37,683 nt of DNA from an uncultured Clostridium sp. GTDB taxonomy: Bacteria; Bacillota; Clostridia; TANB77; CAG-508. Numbering within the stretch: the first letter of the stretch is position 1; every line of letters begins with the position of its first letter. The translations under genes and the position numbers were made by a program. The notes below the pieces were generated by a model. That model was not told the DNA's origin. It saw only the letters and a program-made list of their open reading frames with translations, and made no database searches. Positions 7,619-15,199 of the stretch are shown piece after piece. The DNA is taken from positions 1 through 37,683 of the forward strand of contig USJU01000002.1 in the NCBI GenBank assembly GCA_900555085.1. Reading direction: 5' to 3'.

Positions 7619-9152
7619 TCATCTCCAATATTTTCTATCTAAACTTCTATACTGAACAGCTTCTGCTACATGCTTTGCTTCTATATTTTTCTTTTCATCC
7701 AAATCTGCAATAGTTCTAGAAACCTTTAATATTCTATCATGTGCTCTTGCACTTAAACCTAATTTTTCTATCGCATTTTTCATTATTTTCTTTCCATTTT
7801 CATCTAATTTGCAATACTTATTCATTAGTTTTGGTGTTAATTCTGAATTTGAAAAAATACCATTTTCTTTATATCTTTCCAATTGAATTTTCCTTGCCTT
7901 GTTTACTCTTTCTCTTATTTTTTCAGAGCTTTCACTAGGTTGTTCGTTTTCTAACTTGCTATATTTTACATTTGGAACTTCTACTTGTATATCTATCCTA
8001 TCTAACAATGGTCCACTTATTTTTCCTATGTATTTTGCTATTGCTGTGTCTGAACATGTACACTCTTTATCCTTAGAGCCATAATATCCACATGGACATG
8101 GATTTAAAGATACCACTAGCATACAATTGCAAGGATATGTTAAACTTGCATTTACCCTAGAAATTGATATTTTCTTATCTTCTAAGGGTGTTCTCATTAC
8201 CTCTAAAGTATGTTTATTAAATTCTGTTAGCTCATCTAAAAATAAAACTCCATAATGAGCTAAGCTTACCTCTCCTGGTTTAGGTATTCTTCCTCCTCCA
8301 ACTAATGATACAGATGAAATTGTATGATGTGGACTTCTAAATGGTCTTGAGGTTATTAATGGTATATTTGCTGGTAACACCCCTGCAATACTGTGTATTT
8401 TAGTTATTTCTAGAGCTTCATCAAAAGTTAAATTTGGAAGAATTGTTGGAATTCTTCTTGCCATCATTGTTTTTCCGAGACCCCGGGCTGCCTATAAGCA
8501 TACAATTATGACCTCCACTTGCAGCAACTTCTATGGCTCTTTTTATATTTTCTTGACCTTTTACTTCTGAAAAATCAAACAAATACTTATCTTTTACTTC
8601 AAATAATTTTTTAATATCTATTTCCTGTTTTTCTATTTTTACTTTTCCATTTAAAAAATTTACAACCTGCATTAAGTCGTATGCTGGAATTACATTTATA
8701 TTTTTCACAACTGCCGCTTCTTTTGCATTTTCTCGTGGTAAAATAACATTTTTAACACCTGATTTTGCTGCTTCTATACAAATTGGAAGTACACCTGTTA
8801 CTTTATTTAATTTTCCATCTAAAGATAATTCTCCTATAAAAACATAATCTGATAAATCTTTATTTTCTATACTTTCCATGGACTTTAAAATACCTATAGC
8901 TATTGGTAAATCAAATAGTGATCCTTCTTTTCTTGTATTTGCAGGAGATAAATTAACAATTATTTTCCTGCTTTCAAAATTTAGCCCAGAATTTTTTATT
9001 GCAGTTCTTACTCTTTCTTTCGCTTCTTTTACGCTAACATCTGGCAAACCTACAATATCAAAACTAGGAAGTCCTGCAGATGTGTCCACTTCAACATTTA
9101 TTAAATAGCCTTCTAATCCATGCAATCCCATGCTTTGTACAATTGATAACAT
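7619..9152 (-). CDS. comM: ComM/YifB AAA+ helicase-like ATPase, +1 frameshift at CGGA
   Basis: ComM is an AAA+ ATPase of the Mg-chelatase type that promotes branch migration during natural transformation. The gene needs 9152-8478 (225 codons) joined to 8476-7619 (285 aa), giving 510 aa, the usual family length. The upstream frame reads ...MLIGSPGS then CGG. Skipping the C at 8477 gives GSPGSGKTMMARRIP, so the recoded residue is the last Gly of the Walker A motif. N-terminal part: lon-like ChlI domain (VEVDTSAGLPSFDIVGLPD). C-terminal part: SVSLVGGGRIPKPGEVSLAHYGVLFLDE (Walker B), CNCMLVVSLNPCPCGYYG with Cys pairs, and the C-terminal lid. The start at 9152 has AGGAGG; a terminator-like hairpin precedes it. 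The unshifted frame would yield an ATPase with no Walker A lysine. Confidence 0.88.
8474..8480 (-). other. +1 recoding site in comM (TCT CGG A)
   Basis: P-site TCT, A-site CGG, then A. Omitting the C at 8477 restores GGA-AAA-ACA (Gly-Lys-Thr) of the Walker A motif. A nearby out-of-frame CGG (in CCG GGG, about 10 bases upstream) causes no disturbance. Confidence 0.8.
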
Positions 9153-9165
9153 TTTTCCTCCTAAT

Positions 9166-9227
9166 AAAAAGGAGCAATACACATGTATTAGGTAGTTAGA
9201 TTTCTACCTTTACATATGTTTTGCTCC
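9166..9227 (-). terminator. Terminator-like hairpin in the comM leader
   Basis: On the minus strand GGAGCAA (9227-9221) pairs with TTGCTCC (9177-9171). Inside is an imperfect AT-rich stem and an inner GGTAG/CTACC stem. The T run at 9170-9166 follows directly, and the comM AGGAGG lies 3 bases further on. Because the only minus-strand gene near is comM itself, this looks like an attenuator in its leader. No alternative antiterminator pairing was established. Confidence 0.5.
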
Positions 9228-9284
9228 CTATATTTTATTTTACATATTCTTATCATATATTTTTTGTTTTAGCAAGTAAAATCG

Positions 9285-9293
9285 TTCGACAAA
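9285..9293 (-). promoter_or_regulatory. Possible Spo0A box
   Basis: The minus strand reads TTTGTCGAA, matching the Spo0A box core TGTCGAA. It lies 30 bp upstream of the -35 of the HD-GYP gene promoter and in the divergent region shared with comM. A 7-base match is weak evidence on its own. Confidence 0.35.
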
Positions 9294-9322
9294 AATTTAC
9301 ATTTTATTAAGTTTTATTTTTA

Positions 9323-9351
9323 TTGACAAGCATTTTTTTTAAATATATAAT
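9323..9351 (+). promoter_or_regulatory. Consensus sigma-A promoter for the HD-GYP gene
   Basis: Perfect TTGACA (9323-9328), a 17-base spacer and perfect TATAAT (9346-9351). The gene's RBS GGAGG lies ~16 bp beyond. Confidence 0.85.
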
Positions 9352-9380
9352 TTTATAAGTTTATAATGGAGGTATTGGAA

Positions 9381-10319
9381 ATGGCAAATGGAGAATTTGA
9401 TTTTTATGATAAATCAACTTTGAAATCTTATAATTTAACAAGTAGTATGAGATACCAACTTTCTATGTTAGATAAATTAGATGTTTTTACAAGAAAGCAT
9501 TCTGAAAATGTGGCAAGTATTGTTTGTAGGCTTTGTGAGTATTTGCATTTAAATAAAAGTTTCACTGCTTATTGTACCATTTGTGCTTATCTTCATGATA
9601 TTGGTAAAATTTTTATTCCTCCTGCAATTTTGCAAAAACCAGCCAGATTAACAGACGAAGAATATGAGATTATGAAGACCCATACAATTTTAGGCTATAA
9701 AATGTGTATGGATGATTTAGAACTTAGACCTTATGCACTTGGTCCAAAATATCATCATGAATGTTTGGATGGTACTGGTTATCCAGAAGGCTTAAAGGGA
9801 AATCAAATTCCGTTAGAAGACCAAATTATAAAAGTTGCTGATGAATATGATGCAATTGTTAGTAAAAGGCAATATAAAACTCATATTAAAATTTCTGAAA
9901 CTTTAAAAATTTTAATTAAAGAAGCTCAACCTTCTACAAAAGAAGTAGCTTTAGATAATGCAGCAAATGGTGCAAAAGTTGGACGTTTAAACAAAAAAGT
10001 GGTTAAAACTCTATTTAAAGTTGTTATAGAAGATACTGAATACGAAATTAGCTGTTTAATGGGCTATATTAAATTCTTAAAAGATGAAATAAAAAGATTA
10101 GAAACAATTCAAGATTATGAAAATAAAATGTATAATTCTAAAACAGAAAAAAAGAAAAAATATTATGAAGAAGGAATGAAACTTTTATTCTCAGAAGGTG
10201 AAAACTTTAATAATTATCCTGATGTTTTAAGCGAATATAAAGAGGCACTTGAAAATAGAAATGGAATAATCGATTCCTTATTTGATGAGATTAAAATAAT
10301 TAAGAAATTAAAGGTATAA
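9381..10319 (+). CDS. HD-GYP domain phosphodiesterase (probable c-di-GMP hydrolase)
   Basis: A 312-residue soluble protein. Residues ~30-170 form an HD-GYP domain: HSENV, HD72-73 in AYLHDIGKIFIP, the signature HHECLDGTGYP (125-135), and VADEYDAIVSKR (152-163). This is the canonical HHExxDGTGYP form, so c-di-GMP hydrolysis is likely. Residues ~215-312 are helical and charged, with no recognised domain and no N-terminal receiver. The start at 9381 is chosen because GGAGG is 8 bases upstream; the ATG at 9366 lies before that RBS. It is the only complete plus-strand gene in this segment and has its own consensus promoter. It contains no CGG in any frame. The GGDEF protein at 21441-22364 could supply the opposing activity. 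Confidence 0.85.
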   Translation: MANGEFDFYDKSTLKSYNLTSSMRYQLSMLDKLDVFTRKHSENVASIVCRLCEYLHLNKSFTAYCTICAYLHDIGKIFIPPAILQKPARLTDEEYEIMKTHTILGYKMCMDDLELRPYALGPKYHHECLDGTGYPEGLKGNQIPLEDQIIKVADEYDAIVSKRQYKTHIKISETLKILIKEAQPSTKEVALDNAANGAKVGRLNKKVVKTLFKVVIEDTEYEISCLMGYIKFLKDEIKRLETIQDYENKMYNSKTEKKKKYYEEGMKLLFSEGENFNNYPDVLSEYKEALENRNGIIDSLFDEIKIIKKLKV

Positions 10320-10345
10320 AATAGAAATTTCCTATAATACAGATA

Positions 10346-10368
10346 AGAGGCGGCCAATGGTCGCCTCT
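10346..10368. repeat. Palindromic repeat, GGCGGCC type
   Basis: A 10-base stem with one G-T mismatch (10346-10355 with 10359-10368) and a 3-base loop, followed by CTACA. It sits between the convergent HD-GYP and mazF genes and may act as a terminator for both. It belongs to the same family as the copies near 15168, 16407-16701 and 23409. Confidence 0.6.
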
Positions 10369-10410
10369 ACACATTAAATGATATTTTATAAATTGTCTTT
10401 ATCTTATTTT

Positions 10411-10762
10411 TTATTCTTCTAAACCGAAACTTACTCCTAATGCATTATTTATTTTTCCCATAACACTATTATCTTCTATATGACCTATTTTTTCTTTTAA
10501 TCTACTTTTATCTATTGTTCGTATTTGTTCAGCTAAAATTATTGAATCTGATTTTAATCCGACTACTTGCTGAGTCAATTTCTATATGTGTTGGAAGTTT
10601 ATTTTTTGTTTTTTGTGATGTTATGGCTGCTGCAATTACAGTTGGGCTGTATTTATTCCCTGTGTCATTTTGTATTATCAAAACTGGTCGTATTCCACCT
10701 TGTTCTGAACCTACAACTGGACTTAAATCAGCATAAAACATATCTCCTCTTTTAATTATCAT
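10411..10762 (-). CDS. mazF: MazF/PemK endoribonuclease toxin, +1 frameshift at CGGA
   Basis: MazF toxins cleave mRNA at short motifs. Joining 10762-10562 (67 codons) with 10560-10411 (49 aa) gives 116 aa, the standard length. Before the shift: MIIKRGDMFYADLSPVVGSEQGGIRPVLIIQND, the family start with catalytic Arg and the SH3-like barrel. After it: GLKSDSIILAEQIRTIDKSRLKEKIG, containing the conserved EQIRTIDK block. The upstream frame reaches CGG at 10561-10559; skipping C gives GGA. Unshifted translation ends at about residue 77 in a sequence unlike MazF. The second half is short and easily missed. No MazE-like antitoxin gene is next to it; upstream on the same strand are the GerS/LolA-like gene and dusB. 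Start at 10762 has GGGAGTGAAG upstream. Confidence 0.87.
10558..10564 (-). other. +1 recoding site in mazF (AGT CGG A)
   Basis: P-site AGT, A-site CGG, then A. Omitting the C at 10561 resumes at GGA and gives SSGLKSDSIIL, matching MazF homologues where this Gly is conserved. Confidence 0.78.
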
Positions 10763-10841
10763 TTTCTTCACTCCCACTATTGGCATATTTAATTATTTTA
10801 AATATTAGTTCAAGATAAAGAAAATAGTAATTTGTTTACTT

Positions 10842-11468
10842 TTATTTACTACTATTTATGGTTATCTCATTATATACTATGTAAACTATAACATTTTGGT
10901 TCAGGTCTTCAATTTTCATCTTGGATATATTTTTGCTTTGTTTATCTATATACAATGATTTATTTACCATATATTTATTATTATTTTTTATAAATGTTTT
11001 TAGTATTATTTCGTTTTCATTTTCTTCTACTTTCGATTCATCACAATTTTTATAATCTTCTATAAATGTATTTAAAAACAAATGATTATCTGTTATATAA
11101 TTATAATTTTCATATATTTTACTTAAATTCAATTCCGTATTATTAATAGTTAATTTATTACCATCATTACAGATTGTTAAACCTTCAATATTACTTGGTT
11201 CTATTACTGTTTGTTTTGCCATATTTGGAGCAGTATATTCCTGATTCAAAATATATTTATTTTCATTCTTATTACTTGTTATAGAGACTTCAACCCTCGC
11301 CGTATACGAATTAATATTTAAAATATTTTTTAGAACTTCCTCTTTAGAATTTCCAATATTAGTATTTCCAAAACTAGATTTTTTATAAACATTTTTAGCA
11401 AAAATAAATACACAAATAAAAATAAGTATTAAACATACACCAAGAAACACCTTTTTATTAATTTTCAT
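10842..11468 (-). CDS. Membrane-anchored LolA/GerS-like protein
   Basis: 208 residues: a hydrophobic N-terminal segment (about 7-25) without a clear lipobox Cys, then a secreted domain. The SYTARVEVSITSNKNEN start, followed by alternating strands and the NIEGLTICNDGNKLTINN and YIDKQSKNISKMKI blocks, resembles the LolA-like fold of clostridial GerS-type germination proteins. GerS is known in Clostridioides difficile as a partner of the CwlD amidase, and a cwlD gene is present at 20655-21378. The assignment is by pattern only, so the germination role is an inference. It follows dusB by 37 bases and precedes mazF by 79 bases. Confidence 0.45.
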   Translation of the reverse strand: MKINKKVFLGVCLILIFICVFIFAKNVYKKSSFGNTNIGNSKEEVLKNILNINSYTARVEVSITSNKNENKYILNQEYTAPNMAKQTVIEPSNIEGLTICNDGNKLTINNTELNLSKIYENYNYITDNHLFLNTFIEDYKNCDESKVEENENEIILKTFIKNNNKYMVNKSLYIDKQSKNISKMKIEDLNQNVIVYIVYNEITINSSK

Positions 11469-11505
11469 ATAAACCTCCTGTACAAATAAAGAAGAATAGA
11501 TAAAT

Positions 11506-12501
11506 CTATTCTTCTTTATTTGTATTCTTTATAATATTAAAATATTCTGTTATTGCTTGTACCATCTCATTTTTAGTTTCAATTTTATTTATTTGTTCTC
11601 TCATTTTACTAGAATCTTCTAACCCCTTTACATACCAACTTAGTTGTTTTCTCATTTCTCTTATTCCGGTATACTCGCCTTTTTCTTCTATTTCCATATT
11701 TATATGTCTTTTTATTGTTTCTAGTTTTTCCTCTAAACTAGGCTTTTCTAGTTTACTACCTGTTTTCAAGTAATGCTTTATTTCTCTAAAAATCCAAGGA
11801 TTTCCGAAAGTCGCTCTTCCTATTGCTATACCATCTACACCTGTGTATTCAAACATTTTTTTAGCACTTTCTTCATCTACTATATCTCCATTACCTATAA
11901 CTGGTATATTTACCGCTTTTTTAACATTTTTTATTATATCTAAATCTGCTACTCCTGAATAAAATTCAGCTCTTGTTCTACCATGAATTGTTATTGCAGC
12001 AACTCCTGCCCTTTCAAATATTTTTGCTGCTTCTACTGCTACTATATTTTCATTATTCCAACCTTTTCTGAATTTAACTGTTACTGGTTTATTTACAGCT
12101 TTTACTACTTCTGTAACAATTTCTTCTGCTAATTCTAAATTCAACAAAAGTTTACTTCCATCTCCATTTTTTACAACCTTTGGAGCTGGGCATCCCATAT
12201 TTATATCTATTATATCTGCAATTTTTTCAACATATTTTGCTCCATATACCATTGTTTCAATATCACTACCAAATATTTGAACAGATATTGGTTTTTGTTC
12301 ATTTGTTGTATTTAATAGCTTTGTGGTTTTTTCATCATTATGAAAAAGAGCCTTACTACTTACCATTTCTGTTGTTGCAAGTGCTGCTCCTTGTTCTTTA
12401 CACAAAATTCTAAATGGCAGGTCTGTTATCCCTGCCATTGGAGCTAATATTAAATTATTTTTTAATTCTACATTTCCTATTTTTAATGGTTTTAAATACA
12501 T
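11506..12501 (-). CDS. dusB: tRNA-dihydrouridine synthase (DusB family)
   Basis: 331 residues of a TIM-barrel flavoenzyme that reduces uridine to dihydrouridine in the tRNA D-loop. Motifs: LAPMAGITDLPFR (19-31, FMN binding), INMGCPAPKV with catalytic Cys104, KFRKGW, TIHGRTRAEFYSG, and IGNGDIVDEESA plus GIAIGRATFGNPWIF at the phosphate-binding end. The helical C-terminal domain is present. The start at 12501 is chosen for its RBS (GGAGATAAT); a longer ORF overlapping rodA by 35 bases is not needed. It begins 13 bases after the rodA stop. Confidence 0.93.
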   Translation of the reverse strand: MYLKPLKIGNVELKNNLILAPMAGITDLPFRILCKEQGAALATTEMVSSKALFHNDEKTTKLLNTTNEQKPISVQIFGSDIETMVYGAKYVEKIADIIDINMGCPAPKVVKNGDGSKLLLNLELAEEIVTEVVKAVNKPVTVKFRKGWNNENIVAVEAAKIFERAGVAAITIHGRTRAEFYSGVADLDIIKNVKKAVNIPVIGNGDIVDEESAKKMFEYTGVDGIAIGRATFGNPWIFREIKHYLKTGSKLEKPSLEEKLETIKRHINMEIEEKGEYTGIREMRKQLSWYVKGLEDSSKMREQINKIETKNEMVQAITEYFNIIKNTNKEE

Positions 12502-12514
12502 ATTATCTCCTATT

Positions 12515-13622
12515 TTATTCTGCAAAAATTGATCTTTGTCTTCTACCACTTATATTCATTAATATTGCAAGTAAAATATAATTTGTAACTAATGAGCTTC
12601 CTCCATAACTAACAAATGGTAATGGTACACCTGTTATTGGTAAAAGCCCCATTGTCATTCCTATATTTTCTATCATATGGAATATAAAAATTCCTGCAAT
12701 ACCAATTGCTATATAGCTTCCTAAATCATCTTTTGCCGTTTTTGCTATAAAAATTGCTTTTGTTATCATTATTACATATATAATTATTACACTGCCTGCT
12801 ACTACAAATCCCATTTCTTCACTTATAACTGAAAAAATAAAGTCTGTAGTCTTTGGGTATAGAAATCCTAATTGAGTTTGGTTTCCCTTTAAAACTCCCA
12901 TTCCAAATAACTTCCCTGCACCAATTGCAAGTTTAGATTGAATTATATTATAACCTGCTCCTCTTGCATCTGTTTCTGGATTTAGATATACATGTATTCT
13001 TGATTTAGCATGTTCTGGTAATACAAAGTTATATGCTATAGGTGCTGCAATTACTACAATAGCACATATTGCAATTATATATTTTTTATCTATTCCTGCT
13101 ACAAAAAGCATAAGTGCCGTAGCAATTATAAAGGCCATTGCTGTTCCATAGTCTGGTTGTAATATAATTAAAAAAACTGGAACTAGAACTACTGCTAAGC
13201 ATCCGATTAATTTTAAGGGTTTATTTATTTCGTTTTGCCCTCTTTCCTGTATTTTGTATACTAATGATGCTAAAGTTAAAATTACAAATATTTTTGCAAA
13301 TTCGGAAGGTTGAAATGTAAATACTTTTAGGTCAAACCAACTGCTTGCTCCATTTACAGGAGTTGTAAAAAGTACCGCTATTAATAATATTAAACTAATT
13401 CCGATAAAACACTGGAGCTGCTTTTGCAAGCAATTCATAATCTATTAAAATTAAAATAAAAACAATTGGTATACATACAACAAACCAAATTACTTGTTTT
13501 TGTAAGCTTTCGTAACCACTATCATGTGTGGCTGAAAATAATGCTATCATCCCTATAGAAGTTAAAATGATAGCACATATAAATATTCCCCAATCGATAT
13601 TTTTAAAAATTCTTTTTCTCAT
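12515..13622 (-). CDS. rodA: RodA SEDS peptidoglycan glycosyltransferase, +1 frameshift at CGGA
   Basis: RodA polymerises lipid II during cell-wall elongation. Joining 13622-13404 (73 codons) with 13402-12515 (295 aa) gives 368 aa, normal for the family. The N-terminal part has RIFKNIDWGIFICAIILTSIGMIALFSAT (first helix) and a second helix. The upstream frame reads ...AAPVFY, CGG, AAT, TAG; skipping C at 13403 gives VFYGISLILLIAVLFTTPVNGASSWFDL. After it come the SEDS hallmarks QPSEFAKI, QPDYGTA, GxGxxxSKLAIGAGKLFGMGV, PKTTDFIFSVISEEMGF and PFVSYGGSS. Ten or so membrane helices are visible. Placement after minD-minE supports RodA rather than FtsW. Unshifted, translation stops after two codons. 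Confidence 0.9.
13400..13406 (-). other. +1 recoding site in rodA (TAT CGG A)
   Basis: P-site TAT, A-site CGG, then A; a TAG stop follows two codons later in the unshifted frame. Omitting the C at 13403 continues with GGA-ATT-AGT into the third membrane helix. Confidence 0.8.
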
Positions 13623-13636
13623 TATAAACCTCAATT

Positions 13637-14137
13637 TTATTCTTTAGATTCTTCTTCACTTTTATCTTCTTGTTCTTTTTCTTCTTCATTCTCTAATGAA
13701 TGTTTTCCCTCTTTAGGTTCAGAACTTTCAGTTTCTTCAATAGTTTCAGAATTTTCTTCTTGCTCTTTATTTTCTACCTTTTCTTCAGTTTCTTTTTTAG
13801 TTTTCTCTTTTTCTTCTTTATTTTCTTCAACTTTTTGATCTTCTTTTATACTAATAATTGGAATATTAGCATACAAAGCAGGAGCTCCATTGCTTCCGTC
13901 TTCATTTGGTTGATTTGTTAAACGAACATCTATTGAATTTTCATCTACATCTATATATTTTTTTATTACTTCTATTATTTCTTGTTTCATCATTTCTAGA
14001 AAGTCTGCTGAAACGTTAGCTCTATCTTGCATTAATACAAGATGAAGTCTTTCCTTAGCTTCTTTACCAGAATTACTCTCTTTTTGATTTTCTTTTTTAA
14101 AAACTTTCTTAAAAAAATTACTTACATTTTCGAACAT
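13637..14137 (-). CDS. minE: MinE topological specificity factor with long acidic tail
   Basis: MinE displaces MinD from the membrane and sets its pattern at midcell. Residues 1-98 are recognisable MinE: an amphipathic N-terminus (MFENVSNFFKKVF), KERLHLVLMQDRA (the MinD-interacting segment), the helix DFLEMMKQEIIEVIKKYI, and the closing strands VDVRL...ALYANIPI. Residues ~100-166 form an added Glu/Lys-rich tail without hydrophobic residues, likely disordered. Usual MinE is about 90 residues, so the tail nearly doubles it. It lies 25 bases after minD and 14 before rodA. No minC is seen in this window. Confidence 0.85.
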   Translation of the reverse strand: MFENVSNFFKKVFKKENQKESNSGKEAKERLHLVLMQDRANVSADFLEMMKQEIIEVIKKYIDVDENSIDVRLTNQPNEDGSNGAPALYANIPIISIKEDQKVEENKEEKEKTKKETEEKVENKEQEENSETIEETESSEPKEGKHSLENEEEKEQEDKSEEESKE

Positions 14138-14162
14138 TATTTACCCTCCGTATTTTTGCTTC

Positions 14163-14957
14163 TTATTTTACTCTAAAAACTCTTTTTATTGCTGCTAGAA
14201 AGCCTTTTTCTCTACCTGGTACAGAAACTTCTATTTTTTCTCCTAAAATTCTTTTTGCTGTTTCCATATATGCTTTTCCTGATGGTGCTTTTTTATTAGA
14301 TATAACTGGTTCACCTTTATTTGTTTGAGTAATAATATATTCATCATCTGGTACTACACCAATTAATTCTATAGATAATAAGTCTACTATATCATCTACA
14401 TCCATCATTTTTCCTTTTCTAACCATTTCTGGTCTTAATCTATTTATAACAAGTTCAGGATTTTTTATTTGAGAAGATTCTAATAATCCAATTATTCTAT
14501 CTGCATCTCTTATTGCTGATATTTCAGCCATTGTAACAACTATTGCTCTATCAGCTCCAACAATTGCATTTTTAAATCCTTGTTCTATTCCTGCAGGACA
14601 GTCTATTAAAATATAGTCAAACTCCTCTTTTAGCTTTTCAACAAGTTCTTTCATTTGTTCTTCATCTATCGCACTTTTATCTCTTGTTTGAGCAGCTGGA
14701 AGTAAGAATAATTCTTTAAATCTCTTATCTTTTATAAGAGCTTGTCTTAATTTACATTTGCCTTCAACAACATCAACAATATCGTATACAATTCTATTTT
14801 CTAGACCCATAACAACATCTAAGTTACGTAATCCTATATCTGTATCTACAAGAACAACTTTTTTTCCTTCTAATGCAAGTGCTGACCCTAAGTTAGCTGT
14901 TGTTGTTGTTTTTCCTACTCCACCTTTTCCGGATGTAATAACTATAACTTCTCCCAT
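14163..14957 (-). CDS. minD: MinD septum-site ATPase
   Basis: 264 residues, full length. MinD is a membrane-binding ParA-type ATPase that positions the division septum. The deviant Walker A is SGKGGVGKTTTTANLGSALA at residues ~9-28. LVDTDIGLRNLDVVMGLE, YILIDCPAGIEQGF (Walker B) and the C-terminal amphipathic membrane-targeting helix (FLAAIKRVFRVK) are all present. A consensus promoter at 15000-15028 and a strong RBS (GGGAGGAAATTC) mark it as the first gene of the minD-minE-rodA-dusB run. A CGG occurs out of frame in TCC GGA. Confidence 0.95.
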   Translation of the reverse strand: MGEVIVITSGKGGVGKTTTTANLGSALALEGKKVVLVDTDIGLRNLDVVMGLENRIVYDIVDVVEGKCKLRQALIKDKRFKELFLLPAAQTRDKSAIDEEQMKELVEKLKEEFDYILIDCPAGIEQGFKNAIVGADRAIVVTMAEISAIRDADRIIGLLESSQIKNPELVINRLRPEMVRKGKMMDVDDIVDLLSIELIGVVPDDEYIITQTNKGEPVISNKKAPSGKAYMETAKRILGEKIEVSVPGREKGFLAAIKRVFRVK

Positions 14958-14999
14958 TGAATTTCCTCCCTTTATGGAATCTTGTAAATTTCTTTACAT

Positions 15000-15028
15000 A
15001 TAATATACGAAAAAGTCCAAAAAGTCAA
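15000..15028 (-). promoter_or_regulatory. Sigma-A-type promoter for minD-minE-rodA
   Basis: -35 TTGACT (15023-15028), 17-base spacer, -10 TATTAT (15000-15005), about 43 bp upstream of the minD ATG. Confidence 0.75.
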
Positions 15029-15167
15029 TGTTATATTGCATTTTTGTTACAGAAATATTACAAAAATGTTAAAAATGATTTGTAATGATAATTTGAAAAT
15101 CATTCGAGTTGTTCTAGTAGTTACTGTGTATTATATTAGAAATAGAAAATTTATACAATAAAATGAA

Positions 15168-15184
15168 GGCGGTCATTGACCGCC
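15168..15184. repeat. Palindromic repeat, GGCGGTC type
   Basis: A perfect 7-bp stem (15168-15174 with 15178-15184) and a 3-base loop, just beyond the stop of the pilin-like gene. Same family as 10346-10368 and 23409-23425. Confidence 0.6.
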
Positions 15185-15199
15185 CATACTGTTTATTTT

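Noticed and set aside
6750..9152. dprA and comM as ordinary pseudogenes
   Set aside because: Each has only one lesion, both at the same in-frame CGGA, with full conservation on both sides, and three more genes show the same event.
10762..10842. A MazE-type antitoxin next to mazF
   Set aside because: The 79 bases between mazF and the upstream gene hold no ORF with an RBS.
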